Of a DNA stretch of 64,000 nt, positions 18,806-26,828 are shown piece after piece (position 1 is the first letter of the stretch; each line of letters opens with the position of its first letter). The position numbers were made by a program, and so were the translations under genes. This DNA comes from Mucilaginibacter ginsenosidivorans (GTDB lineage Bacteria > Bacteroidota > Bacteroidia > Sphingobacteriales > Sphingobacteriaceae): NCBI RefSeq assembly GCF_007971025.1, contig NZ_CP042436.1:1674001-1738000 (forward strand), in the 5' to 3' direction. Below the pieces are notes generated by a model. The model was not told the DNA's origin and made no database searches. It saw only the letters and a list, made by a program, of their open reading frames with translations.

Positions 18806-18828
18806 TACCCGGATTTTCACCCTTTTTT
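18806..18828. repeat. Direct repeat 1: TACCCGGATTTTCACCC plus T-run
   Basis: The 17-nt core and the T6 tract recur exactly at 19045..19067. This copy is 35 nt upstream of the propeller-kinase start. The stretch 18772..19174 between divergent genes holds only these repeats. Confidence 0.6.
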
Positions 18829-19044
18829 GTTACAGCGATACGGCTGCGTTTGCGTTAAAGGAAATGCAGTATTCAGTTTTGCGGGCGTTATACAATATAC
18901 CGCGATCTTTCTTTCAATACCTCCTGAGCTTTTCAGGTACCTGTAGGGATCTGCCGGCCATTTCTCGTTGCAGGCATAGAGGGCTATGCGGCCAATGAGT
19001 CGTGTCATGGGATCGTGAAGTCAATATTAATCTGCGAAGACTTG

Positions 19045-19067
19045 TACCCGGATTTTCACCCTTTTTT
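19045..19067. repeat. Direct repeat 2: TACCCGGATTTTCACCC plus T-run
   Basis: Second copy, about 108 nt upstream of the gene at 19175. A related stretch, GGGGTTTCTACCCGTTTTTT, follows at about 19092. The layout suggests one regulator acting on both divergent promoters. Confidence 0.6.
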
Positions 19068-19174
19068 TTGTGGGAATTCGCCCTGTTAAAAAGGGGGTTT
19101 CTACCCGTTTTTTCATGAGTATCCGCGGATAACTTAGACAAAAAATTATCTGTTGATTTTAAAAAATCCAAAAA

Positions 19175-19486
19175 ATGAAAACATTCGACTTGGAGCTTCG
19201 GGTGACCGCCTTTGGCTCAATTATTACGTGGAAAATCTATTTAGAAGACGCCACGGACGAGAATCAAAAGGTGACTGGCTGGCAATCGTCACCCGACGGC
19301 TACTTATACAAAAAATTACCAGGTTATCAAATCGAAGATGTCAGCCTCGAAGTATTTGCAGGGTGTCATGGCATTACCGGCGGCACACTAAGCTGTGAAG
19401 TGTTCATCAATAGTACCAAACAGGTCAAAACGGTGGATGCCAAAGTAGAAGATAAAAAATATGCCACACAATCTTATCCGATCTGA
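19175..19486 (+). CDS. Hypothetical protein, 103 aa
   Basis: Cytoplasmic-looking small protein (no signal peptide) with alternating β-strand composition and two Cys (GCHGITGGTLSCEVF). Start ATG at 19175. The pattern TFDLELRVTAFGSIITWKIYLED is typical of an all-β fold. It is 2 nt upstream of the exported protein gene at 19489, so the two are one operon. Function not recognised. Confidence 0.6.
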   Translation: MKTFDLELRVTAFGSIITWKIYLEDATDENQKVTGWQSSPDGYLYKKLPGYQIEDVSLEVFAGCHGITGGTLSCEVFINSTKQVKTVDAKVEDKKYATQSYPI

Positions 19487-19488
19487 TC

Positions 19489-20472
19489 ATGAAGAAGCAA
19501 ATTTTATGGACTATAATGTTCGCCGGTTGTTCGTTTACCGGCTTCAGCCAGGTGTTGCTGGAAGACAAGCAGGGCGATCAGATCGCAAACAACGCACCTG
19601 TTTACACTCAAACCGCAGGAGCGGATCGGGGTATCAATACGGTGCTTATCAAACTCAATACGGGCGATCAGTCGCTGGGATTCGATTATATTGTCTCCTC
19701 CAAGAGCTTTGACCCTTCTAATTACCGCATTCACGAGTTCAGCGTAAAAGCGAAACCGACCGATGGCGCGGCCGCGGTCCTTAACAATGGCCAATTCTCC
19801 CCGGGACTGAAATTTAACTATTCGCTGACGCAGGTTTCCTTGTTTGCTGACCAAAGCGCATTCACGGATTGGGGTGGGGTTACTATTGCTTACGTGATCG
19901 ATAAATATTCTTTGTATAAAAAGGATTTGGCATTTGCCGGCCAGGTATATTCCCAAAGTTTTAAGGGGCTTAGTATTGCATTGAATTATAATGCACTGAT
20001 AAAGTCAAGATGGATATTTAATGCCCATTTTGGTTATGCCCGGACCAGTAACTATGGTGCGTTGAATACGGTAAATATCCAGGATATTTCTTCGATCACC
20101 GATCCGGAAACCATGGTGATTCGGCAAACTGTTAAAAGTAAGACAGCTAAAGAAGGGGTCTACAAGGAAGGTGACAGTTACCCCCTGATGATCGCACTCA
20201 CCAAAGCGACTACAACGGATGCGCCAGGCTCTGCCTCTGTGGCGAAACTAAGGCTGGGTTATACAGTATACCTCAAAAGCATCATGTCAGCGGGCAAACC
20301 TGAGACGAACGCTGGTTTGCTTTTCTTTTTAACCAAGCAAAACAAATCAGGTATCAGGGCGCCGGTGTTTGGGCTCGATGTCCAAGCGCAGGATCCGTTT
20401 GACGTCCATCGCGTGAATAATGGCCTTCAAAACCGGCTGGCTATTGGGTTTACTACAGTTTTTACATTGTAA
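19489..20472 (+). CDS. Predicted outer-membrane β-barrel or surface protein
   Basis: 327 aa with a signal peptide (MKKQILWTIMFAGCSFTGFSQ). Alternating amphipathic strands run through the protein (GLSIALNYNALIKSRWIFNAHFGYAR; AKLRLGYTVYL; RLAIGFTTVFTL) and it ends in a hydrophobic residue, as outer-membrane barrel proteins do. No enzyme motif. It is coupled to the 103-aa gene and divergent from the sensor kinase/response regulator pair, with shared direct repeats upstream, so it is a candidate target of that system. The 20473..20685 stretch after it shows no gene. Confidence 0.6.
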   Translation: MKKQILWTIMFAGCSFTGFSQVLLEDKQGDQIANNAPVYTQTAGADRGINTVLIKLNTGDQSLGFDYIVSSKSFDPSNYRIHEFSVKAKPTDGAAAVLNNGQFSPGLKFNYSLTQVSLFADQSAFTDWGGVTIAYVIDKYSLYKKDLAFAGQVYSQSFKGLSIALNYNALIKSRWIFNAHFGYARTSNYGALNTVNIQDISSITDPETMVIRQTVKSKTAKEGVYKEGDSYPLMIALTKATTTDAPGSASVAKLRLGYTVYLKSIMSAGKPETNAGLLFFLTKQNKSGIRAPVFGLDVQAQDPFDVHRVNNGLQNRLAIGFTTVFTL

Positions 20473-20685
20473 AATGAAGAGTCGGGCTTAAAGACGTCTG
20501 GCTTATTATAAGCAATGGGCCTCAGATTTGTTGACCGGCATCATCTACGGGAAAAATGCGCACTGGTTTGTTCCTGTCAGATGGTTCTCCGCGTCATGTC
20601 CCATAAGCATACACTATTGTTTTCCTGGTTTTGAGGTTTTCTGTGCATCTAATATGAATGATAATATAAGTGGGCCAGTTTAAAA

Positions 20686-20895
20686 TTAAGTGAATTGTAA
20701 ATAAATGTAGTGTGTTTTGTAATTATTATCTATAGATATTGAAAGTGATTGGTGAATTTGCTTAAAGTTCTTCTCGTTTTTGAAGTAAAACGGTCCGTTT
20801 GGTTTCAACGACCGGTGGAGACTTTTTACCTCTTGATCACAAGATAAGGTCACGGCCGATGCCAGCAGGCACGTGAGGATCAATTTGTCTGACAT
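20686..20895 (-). CDS. Possible small lipoprotein, 69 aa
   Basis: From the ATG at 20895 the peptide MSDKLILTCLLASAVTLSCDQE has a lipoprotein-type signal with Cys19, then a basic, Asn-rich tail. There is no Shine-Dalgarno sequence. It follows the lipoprotein at 20940..21485 on the same strand by 44 nt, which supports a short operon, but the coding evidence is weak. Confidence 0.35.
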   Translation of the reverse strand: MSDKLILTCLLASAVTLSCDQEVKSLHRSLKPNGPFYFKNEKNFKQIHQSLSISIDNNYKTHYIYLQFT

Positions 20896-20939
20896 AGGGC
20901 ATGGTCTTTGGTCTCGAAGATTATAGCGACAATAATTTC

Positions 20940-21485
20940 TCAATAGCTAGTTGACCGGACACTCGATTCCACCTCGTAACTTTTAATGGCTGAGCTGATA
21001 TCGGTGCTCATCTCTGTCTTGCCGTTAAATTCGAAATATTCCGGTTTCCGGTCGTCACCGACGATACCAACCAGGTCCGACACCGGGATCTCGGTTGAAT
21101 GGAGACGAAAGTCATGTTCATCCAGGAAGGAAACGGTGAACGCGCCCCGGTTATAGTTATCCCGCAGGTCGTTCAGTCCATACAGGTAAAATTTGAAATA
21201 GAGGAAGTTGCCCCGGTACAGCGTTTTCATGGCTGTAGTGGCGCCTGTTTTTACGTAATCGAGATTGGTTGTCCCGAGATCACGTAAATTGGGTTTGAAA
21301 ACCTCGAACTTTTTTATATTCCGGGAATCCAGGTCGCCGATCTCCCGGAGTTCGTTGTCGATCAACTTATAAATTTTGCCCCGGTGAATAAAAGTGTTAT
21401 CACCGATTTGCGTGTCAGTATTATTGCTACAGGAAGTGATGAAAAGGAGGGTAGCTGAGACTAAAAATAAGACTTTGATTTTCAT
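20940..21485 (-). CDS. Lipoprotein, 181 aa, hypothetical
   Basis: The ATG at 21485 is preferred over the longer frame because it places the lipobox correctly: MKIKVLFLVSATLLFITSC, with Cys19 lipidated. The mature part is charged with β-rich segments (GNFLYFKFYLYGLNDL, GAFTVSFLDEHDFRL). Acidic and Asn content fits a surface-exposed or periplasmic lipoprotein. No recognised domain. A TACGG-GAAA-CCGTA palindrome lies 211 nt upstream, between this gene and the response regulator. Confidence 0.65.
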   Translation of the reverse strand: MKIKVLFLVSATLLFITSCSNNTDTQIGDNTFIHRGKIYKLIDNELREIGDLDSRNIKKFEVFKPNLRDLGTTNLDYVKTGATTAMKTLYRGNFLYFKFYLYGLNDLRDNYNRGAFTVSFLDEHDFRLHSTEIPVSDLVGIVGDDRKPEYFEFNGKTEMSTDISSAIKSYEVESSVRSTSY

Positions 21486-21695
21486 AACAAAAATGAAACT
21501 AAAAAGGACAACGATTAACCCTATGCTGTGATCAATAAACAATGGCATGACGTTAAGGCTTAGTTGGCGACGTAGCGTTACGGTCTTAAAGAAAGTCTTT
21601 TTACCGGGCGACATCTTGATTGCTGCCTGCCATCATATCGTATCTTAATAATGCAACTATTGGATCAAAAGTAGGCGGGCATTGGCGGCTGTTTT

Positions 21696-21709
21696 TACGG
21701 GAAACCGTA
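21696..21709. promoter_or_regulatory. TACGG-GAAA-CCGTA palindrome
   Basis: Perfect 5-4-5 inverted repeat just past the stop of the response regulator. It is one of three related sites (25612, 31912) in the 21-32 kb segment. Confidence 0.45.
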
Positions 21710-21718
21710 GCGGCAATA

Positions 21719-22384
21719 TTAGATGATCTTCAGCTCGGTGCAGAAGGCGACCAATTGTTCGTTTTTCTTGAAATCCATGGCGGTTTTGATCAGGTTGAGG
21801 CGTTTTTCTACGCTGCTCAGGCTGGAGGGATGCAGGCCAAGGGCGTTAAGGAAAGCCGGGATATCTTTTTGGGCGGTTCCTTTGGCCAGCAGGCGAATGA
21901 TCGCCGTATCCAGTTCTGAAAATACGTGCAGGTTTTCCTGTGCCGGCTGCGTCCGTAGTTCGCGGGGATGGTGTCTGCGGTTTTGCGCCAGGTGCGCAAT
22001 GGCGGTTTTCAGTTCCTGCGCGTCACCGCGTGCTTTGCGGACGTAGCCGTCAATGTTAAGTTCTTCAAATAGCGACCGTATCACGGGCGGGCTGCTTTCC
22101 GCGGAAAATACCAGTACCCGGAGATTCGGCTGCAGGGTTCTTGCAGCGCGGATCAGCTCCACACCCTCAGGCAATTGCTGCGCGCTGCCGTCTGCTTCGA
22201 AATAAAGGTCGGTGACCAGCAGGTCGTACGGTTGGCCGTTCTGCAGGGCCTTTTTTACTTTGGAAAGGGCCTGGTCGCAGTAATGGGCATGGTCCGGCGA
22301 GGGGATATGCAGGCCTTCCAGTGTTCTTCGCAGGGACAGGTTGGCGATCTCATGGTCTTCGGCGACAAGGACGTGTTCGAACAT
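21719..22384 (-). CDS. Response regulator with atypical LuxR-like output domain
   Basis: 221 aa. Receiver at 1-125 with acidic residues E9-D10, phospho-acceptor Asp in LLVTDLYFEADG (about 58), Ser in VLVFSAES (about 92) and Lys in YVRKARGD (about 115). The C-terminal region 150-221 has a HTH (LLAKGTAQKDIPAFLNALGLHPSSLSSVEKRLNLIKTAM) of the degenerate GerE type common in Bacteroidota. It is encoded 12 nt after the TPR kinase, so they form a pair. Candidate binder of the TTACGG palindromes nearby (inference). Confidence 0.85.
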   Translation of the reverse strand: MFEHVLVAEDHEIANLSLRRTLEGLHIPSPDHAHYCDQALSKVKKALQNGQPYDLLVTDLYFEADGSAQQLPEGVELIRAARTLQPNLRVLVFSAESSPPVIRSLFEELNIDGYVRKARGDAQELKTAIAHLAQNRRHHPRELRTQPAQENLHVFSELDTAIIRLLAKGTAQKDIPAFLNALGLHPSSLSSVEKRLNLIKTAMDFKKNEQLVAFCTELKII

Positions 22385-22396
22385 AGGGTCTGATAA

Positions 22397-24043
22397 TTAA
22401 GCCAGTGGTATAGTGATTTGCAGATGGGCGCCTTTTTCCACCCGGGTATCAAAGATAAGCGCACCGCCTATCGCCTGCATACGGGAAACCGTATTGCGCA
22501 GGCCGTTCCCAAAGACAAGATCTTTGGGGAACCCGACGCCATTGTCCCGGTAATCAGCCTGGAGCACCCCGCTTTTCAGATCAAAGGCAATGGTAGCCCA
22601 GCTTGCCCGGCTGTGCTTGCTCATATTGACCACGAGTTCCTGGATGACGATCGTTAATTGTGCCTTGATGTCTGCGTTGATCTCTTGCCAGGGCAGGGTA
22701 TCTATCCCGGTGATCGCGAGTTTAATGGATTGGTTTTTGAAGGCATTTAACAGGGCGTTTAATTGTTGCGGGAAGTCGCCGGAAGGCTGCTGTATTTCAT
22801 AACTGATATTCCTTGACTGTTCAAACATGACCTCCAGTTTATCGAGTAAGCCGTTCTTGTCGACCTTTTTACTATGTTCAACTTCGCTCATGACGCGATA
22901 GATGCCATTGGCGACCACGTCATGTACCTTTTGGGATAAGCGCAGCTCGTTTTGCCGGAGCAGGTTTGCGGTCTCAAATTGGAGCCGTTGTTTCCGTTTT
23001 CGGTACCAAAACACAGTCAGCCCGGTTCCCACGATGAACAGGAGCAGCAGGCCGCCGATCAGGAAGCGTTTCTCGGCGTTGGCTTTTTGAAGCTGGAGGT
23101 TTTCGGCTTTGTTTTTTTCAACATCGTAACGGATCAGCGCGAACTGGTTTTTTGCTGCGTTGCGTTTGTTGTCGAGGCTGTCCCGGAGCGCCTGGTAGCG
23201 CAGGGAGTAGCGTCTTACATCGGCTGGCCCGGAAAGCAGGATCAGTGTCTGCAAAGCCTCGAGTTCGTCGTCGGGGCTCTGCAGATGGCGGGCAATGCCA
23301 TACATTTGGCCGGCGTATGCGCGGGCGGAGTCGGGATGGCTGTCCCTGTAAAATTCCGCGAGGTTGGCATAGCTGGAGTTCTGGCCCCAAAGATCATGTA
23401 GCTGCAGGCGGATGGCCAGGGCTTTCCTGAGTTGTGGCGCGGCGTTGTAACGCGGGTCGTTCAGCCAGCGGGTGGTGGCCAGGTTGGTCAGCGTGCGCGC
23501 ATAGGCTGTGCCGCCGGTTCCGGTTAAGCGGAGGACCTGTTCGTAACTGGCCAGGGCCTCTGGGTAACGCTTGAGCTTCTTGTAGGCGTTGCCGCGGTTG
23601 TTCAAAATGTACGGGCGGAAGGCGGTATCATCGGCAAAGCGCAGGGCGAGCTCGTAATACGGGATGGCTTGCTGGTAATTATGCAGGCGGGTGCAGGTCA
23701 TGCCCAGTTCGTTGTAATCGGTGGCGAGGTTGTTCCGGTCTTCGCGGCGGTGCTCATCCAGGGACTTCAGGGACTGCGTGAGGCTTTCCTGGGCGCCATA
23801 ATAGTCGCCGGCATCGGTTTGGAGCATGGCCATATTATAATAGGCCAGGGCGGTTTGTGACTTGTCTTCTGACCGGGAGGCGGACCGGTTGAAGTAAAAG
23901 AATGCGGAATCTTTTTGGGTGTCCCGAAAGTTATAGGCTTTCCGGTAGTCGGCCCAGGGGTCTTGAGGCGGCTTTTTTGGCGCTTTCCGGCAGGCCGGGG
24001 AAACCAATAAAGCGAACGATAGCAAGAGGATAAGATTTCTCAA
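22397..24043 (-). CDS. TPR-containing sensor histidine kinase
   Basis: 548 aa. Lipoprotein-like signal (LLVSPACRKAP), then about five TPR repeats over 30-290 (for example ATDYNELGMTCTRLHNYQQAIPYYE-type units), one transmembrane helix at about 325-345 (FLIGGLLLLFIVGTGLTVFWY), a phospho-acceptor helix with SQKVHDVVANGIYRVM (His about 372), and a HATPase domain: QELVVNMSKHS (N box), RDNGVGFP (G1), GNGLRNTVSRM (G2). The domain order fits the Bacteroidota TPR-kinase family, where the periplasmic TPR region senses an unknown signal. Operon with the downstream regulator. Confidence 0.9.
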   Translation of the reverse strand: MRNLILLLSFALLVSPACRKAPKKPPQDPWADYRKAYNFRDTQKDSAFFYFNRSASRSEDKSQTALAYYNMAMLQTDAGDYYGAQESLTQSLKSLDEHRREDRNNLATDYNELGMTCTRLHNYQQAIPYYELALRFADDTAFRPYILNNRGNAYKKLKRYPEALASYEQVLRLTGTGGTAYARTLTNLATTRWLNDPRYNAAPQLRKALAIRLQLHDLWGQNSSYANLAEFYRDSHPDSARAYAGQMYGIARHLQSPDDELEALQTLILLSGPADVRRYSLRYQALRDSLDNKRNAAKNQFALIRYDVEKNKAENLQLQKANAEKRFLIGGLLLLFIVGTGLTVFWYRKRKQRLQFETANLLRQNELRLSQKVHDVVANGIYRVMSEVEHSKKVDKNGLLDKLEVMFEQSRNISYEIQQPSGDFPQQLNALLNAFKNQSIKLAITGIDTLPWQEINADIKAQLTIVIQELVVNMSKHSRASWATIAFDLKSGVLQADYRDNGVGFPKDLVFGNGLRNTVSRMQAIGGALIFDTRVEKGAHLQITIPLA

Positions 24044-24076
24044 GGCTTTTTTTCTCCTAAATTAGGAAAATGGCAG

Positions 24077-24109
24077 CAAAAAAATAAGGCAGGTTGTGGC
24101 CTGCCTTAT
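24077..24109 (-). terminator. Terminator of the small gene at 24129
   Basis: Perfect 10-bp stem ATAAGGCAGG/CCTGCCTTAT (24084..24093, 24100..24109) around TTGTGG. On the minus strand it is followed directly by T7, so it terminates the gene ending at 24129 before the kinase gene. Confidence 0.8.
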
Positions 24110-24128
24110 GCGATCCTCACTTGTTTGC

Positions 24129-24287
24129 TCAGTGAGGTGGCGGTGGTGGCGGAGGGGGCGGGATATGCCCGTCATCGCCGCCGCTGTCGGTTGCGGTCGT
24201 TACGACCTGGTTGCCGGTGGTATTACCGCCTGGGTTATGCGCCGGGCATGAAAATGCCAGCAGGAGCGCTAAGATAAGCTCGATCAT
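24129..24287 (-). CDS. Tiny secreted polyproline peptide
   Basis: 52 aa from the ATG at 24287. Signal-like N-terminus MIELILALLLAFSCPAHN, possibly a lipobox at Cys14. A Gly/Thr-rich middle is followed by a tail of nine prolines and a final His. It has its own terminator and a 200-nt upstream region full of hairpins, so it is a genuine transcription unit. The polyproline tail would stall ribosomes without EF-P, which makes a regulatory leader-peptide role conceivable. Function unknown. Confidence 0.55.
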   Translation of the reverse strand: MIELILALLLAFSCPAHNPGGNTTGNQVVTTATDSGGDDGHIPPPPPPPPPH

Positions 24288-24326
24288 TTTTTTAAAATTT
24301 AATGGGTTAAAAAATCCTGCAGGCGG

Positions 24327-24490
24327 CCCGGGGAACTGTCCCCGGGTCACGCTGCAAACCGCGTAAGAGGGCGCCTCTTACATTTTTTTGGGAAGGGATG
24401 AGCATTGATCGCGGAAGCTGGTCACCGCTTCCCAGGCCGGCTAATGGCCTCCGCTTTCTTTGCTCGGTCGAAACCGTTCGAATCGGTTTC
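24327..24490 (-). ncRNA. Hairpin-rich leader upstream of polyproline peptide
   Basis: Five consecutive inverted repeats: CCCGGGGA/TCCCCGGG (24327..24346), GTAAGAGG/CCTCTTAC (24363..24381), GGAAGC/GCTTCC (24413..24432), AGGCC/GGCCT (24434..24450), GAAACCG/CGGTTTC (24470..24490). Spacing is tight and the first two are perfect 8-bp stems. The order suggests a structured 5' leader or small RNA on the minus strand. The second hairpin could instead terminate plus-strand transcripts, because ATTTTTTT follows it. Confidence 0.5.
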
Positions 24491-24532
24491 TGAAGCAAAT
24501 GTAGCCGGAGGTAACTGGCTTGACAGCAATGA

Positions 24533-24596
24533 TTTCCGGTAATTCCGGTCTTTCCGGCGGGTTTCCGGGAAAGCGTTGACTTTTCCGGAAATTCCG
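24533..24596. promoter_or_regulatory. TTCCGG array (five exact, one partial)
   Basis: TTCCGG occurs at about 24534, 24543, 24552, 24563 and 24583, with TTCCG at 24592. Two sit in dyads (TTTCCGGGAAA, TTTTCCGGAAA). Spacing of 8 to 11 nt for the first four is near one helical turn. The array lies between the divergent 24287 and 24624 starts, as a cooperative binding site would. Confidence 0.5.
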
Positions 24597-24623
24597 TTAG
24601 CTTTACTTGTAATTTTTTTGAAA

Positions 24624-25559
24624 ATGTTTGATGATTATGAGTCGGCGGTAATGCGTGACTGGCAAGAAAAGAAGTCCGCTGGGGCGCTTTCGACCAATCT
24701 CAGCCATCCGACGCCTGGAAAACTCAAAAAGGAATGCCTGCTGGCGTTTGACCTGCGCTATGATCAAAAAGACGAGCGTGCGTTGCGTTCTTTTTTTGAG
24801 CCGAGAGCGGACCGGGAGGCCTACCGTCTGGCGATCAGGAAATGGGAGGCGGACCGGTTCAGGCCGCTGAATTTGGTTCTGAACGGGAACGTCGGGAGAA
24901 CGGATGAGAAGAATATAGAGTTACTGGCCTGGCTGATCGATTTTAAGGCAAGGCCGTATCATGTATGGCTGAAAGTGGCTGGACCCTGTGCGGACGATGC
25001 CGGTCAGCAGGCAAGGCGGGCGGGGGAGGCCGCCGGAGAAGTAACGGGCACGGGGGATAACGAACGGCAGAAGCCCATTGCCGGGGATGTTTTGGACGGT
25101 GACGATCCGGCGGTGAACGGTGAAGGGGAACCGGATGCTGCGGATGAAAAAACCGGGCGGTTTTTCCGGCGTGGTGACCGCAAGCTGGTATTCTTATGCT
25201 TATGGCTTGCGGCCGGTATCGGGGGCTATTTTCTGGTGCACTATTTCTGGCCCGCAGGCCCGAAGGGTTGTATGATCTGGGCCGGGGATCACTATGAGCC
25301 GGCTGATTGCGGGGATAGATCTGCGGCGATACCGCTTCGCGCGATCGACCATGAGCTGGTCGATTATTTTAGAAGGATCACGCGGCCGGATACGCTGACG
25401 CCTTTTTCGATCGGGAAGGTGTGGTATGCAAAATACCACGGGCGGGTAGAGTTTTATACTGGGAAGGGGAGTGGGTTGCACCCGCTGGATTCTACGCGGC
25501 GGCTGTTGCCGATGACGGACTATATTCTGGAGAAGTATATTTATCATATCCGGAATTAG
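24624..25559 (+). CDS. Single-pass membrane protein, hypothetical, 311 aa
   Basis: The ATG at 24624 (MFDDYESAVMRDWQEKK) is chosen because the earlier in-frame start lies inside the TTCCGG array. A soluble N-terminal domain (1-110, with KKECLLAFDLRYDQKDERALRSFF and a later LLAWLIDFKARPY) is joined by an acidic linker (about 135-175) to one transmembrane helix (about 187-205, LVFLCLWLAAGIGGYFLVHYF). A C-terminal domain with two Cys follows (KGCMIWAGDHYEPADC). I recognise it as a family of unknown function repeated in Bacteroidota, not a characterised one. Confidence 0.7.
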   Translation: MFDDYESAVMRDWQEKKSAGALSTNLSHPTPGKLKKECLLAFDLRYDQKDERALRSFFEPRADREAYRLAIRKWEADRFRPLNLVLNGNVGRTDEKNIELLAWLIDFKARPYHVWLKVAGPCADDAGQQARRAGEAAGEVTGTGDNERQKPIAGDVLDGDDPAVNGEGEPDAADEKTGRFFRRGDRKLVFLCLWLAAGIGGYFLVHYFWPAGPKGCMIWAGDHYEPADCGDRSAAIPLRAIDHELVDYFRRITRPDTLTPFSIGKVWYAKYHGRVEFYTGKGSGLHPLDSTRRLLPMTDYILEKYIYHIRN

Positions 25560-25611
25560 GTGCCCCGGAGTATTCCTTAGCTTTCGAGTTTATTTGGTTT
25601 AAAAACTGCTT

Positions 25612-25627
25612 TTACGGTTTCCCGTAA
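25612..25627. promoter_or_regulatory. TTACGG-TTTC-CCGTAA palindrome
   Basis: Perfect 6-4-6 inverted repeat, 59 nt upstream of the DUF3892 gene start. The same half sites and spacing occur at 31912, and a 5-4-5 version at 21696. Confidence 0.55.
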
Positions 25628-25686
25628 GGAGGGGGTGATTTTGCGGTTTATTTTTGGGTGTTGAATGATTTTTAATTGATCAAAAG

Positions 25687-25986
25687 ATGGCGCAATATAA
25701 AATATCAGGGGTGTGGAAGAGTTCCCAGGGGACGATTACGCACTATGCGATGCATGAGGTGTCGGGAGGCACGATTTACAGGGGTGTAAAGACTGCGAAA
25801 GCAGATGCGGTCAGGCGACTGAGCATTTCCGGTAATTCGGCGGTGACCTGGCTTTGGAACTACCCGACCTCGTTTTGGCGGGATGGAACGCGGGTGGAAG
25901 TTGTTGGCGGCAGTTACCTGAGGACGGTTCATGACGGAACCGTGATAGATAACCTGTCGCACCTGATCAATTACGAATGGCTTTAA
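25687..25986 (+). CDS. DUF3892 domain protein
   Basis: 99 aa. The N-terminus YKISGVWKSSQGTITHYAMHEV is the typical opening of DUF3892, a short β-rich domain found across Bacteroidota and Firmicutes, and the protein is about one domain long. No signal peptide and no catalytic residues. Function of the family is not known. The TTACGG palindrome upstream suggests control by a local response regulator. Confidence 0.75.
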   Translation: MAQYKISGVWKSSQGTITHYAMHEVSGGTIYRGVKTAKADAVRRLSISGNSAVTWLWNYPTSFWRDGTRVEVVGGSYLRTVHDGTVIDNLSHLINYEWL

Positions 25987-26059
25987 CAGTAGGCACGCCC
26001 TGCTGGAATATTAAATACCCTAACTATTATCCTAAATAACTTTATTAAAATTTATCGGC

Positions 26060-26269
26060 ATGAAAAAGAAATACTACGTTAACAAACACGCGCAAAGCAA
26101 TGGCGATCACGAGGTGCATGAACAGTCCTGTGTTTATTTGCCCGCCGAACAAAACCGACTGTACCTGGGTGAATTTTATGGTTGCAGGGACGCGGTGGAC
26201 GAAGCTAAAAAAACATACAAATCGGCCGATGGCTGTAAGACCTGTTCGCCTGGTTGTCATACGAGATAG
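26060..26269 (+). CDS. Small conserved Cys/His protein, 69 aa
   Basis: Residues form the pattern KYYVNKHAQSNGDHEVHEQSC, then YLGEFYGC, then DGCKTCSPGCH: His and six Cys that could bind a metal. I recognise the sequence as a widespread short family (found in many Proteobacteria and Bacteroidota) with no assigned role. No signal peptide. Stands alone between the DUF3892 gene and the secreted mini-protein gene. Confidence 0.7.
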   Translation: MKKKYYVNKHAQSNGDHEVHEQSCVYLPAEQNRLYLGEFYGCRDAVDEAKKTYKSADGCKTCSPGCHTR

Positions 26270-26381
26270 CAGGACATCCGGTGATTGCAGGCGTGCAGCA
26301 TTGTGCTGGTAAATAATTAAATTCATATAAATATTCACCACCAGATGAAGCTTGAATGCCTTGTTTGATAACCTGTTCACG

Positions 26382-26591
26382 ATGAAAACACTTATATTAT
26401 TACTAGCGCTTTACCAGGGAGGGGGCCACTTCCGTCCGGACTCGGTTTATGTTTGCGATAGTCCCGGTGCAAAGAAATACCATTTGAGGGCGGATTGCCG
26501 GGGCTTGGGCAATTGCCAGCACCGGGTGGTGAAGATCACGCCGGCGGAGGCGAAGAAGCGTGGTAAGACGTTGTGCGGCTGGGAGAAGTAA
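26382..26591 (+). CDS. Secreted Cys/His mini-protein
   Basis: 69 aa from the ATG at 26382. Short hydrophobic signal (MKTLILLLALYQGGG), then DSVYVCDS, KKYHLRADCRGLGNCQH and ITPAEAKKRGKTLCGW. The same Cys/His layout is in the partial gene at 1..183. The arrangement C-x(8)-H-x(4)-C-x(5)-C-x-H and the KK(R)GKTLC ending resemble the short zinc-site domain often found with nucleases. A paralogue linked to a nuclease gene at the left edge supports that idea but does not prove it. Confidence 0.6.
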   Translation: MKTLILLLALYQGGGHFRPDSVYVCDSPGAKKYHLRADCRGLGNCQHRVVKITPAEAKKRGKTLCGWEK

Positions 26592-26707
26592 AGTGCTGGC
26601 AAGTGTAGCGGATGAACAGGTATGGTCCGGGACAATTAGCAAACAACCTAAACCTTATCCTTATTTCAGCCCATAGTTTGGTGCGCCGGCAAGGCTGGGA
26701 AATTAGG

Positions 26708-26719
26708 GTGTTTTCACGG
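26708..26719. promoter_or_regulatory. GTGTTTTCACGG site upstream of the DUF4407 operon
   Basis: Identical in 12 nt to the site at 908..919. It lies 109 nt upstream of the first gene of the five-gene membrane operon. Confidence 0.4.
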
Positions 26720-26828
26720 GTTGCGGGGATGGAATTTTGATTTTAAATTTATAGCAGTTGCTTAGAACAACTGGCCTGACATTAAACGATCACAACAGAC
26801 TTATCTCCGATTTTTTCCTGTTTCGAAA

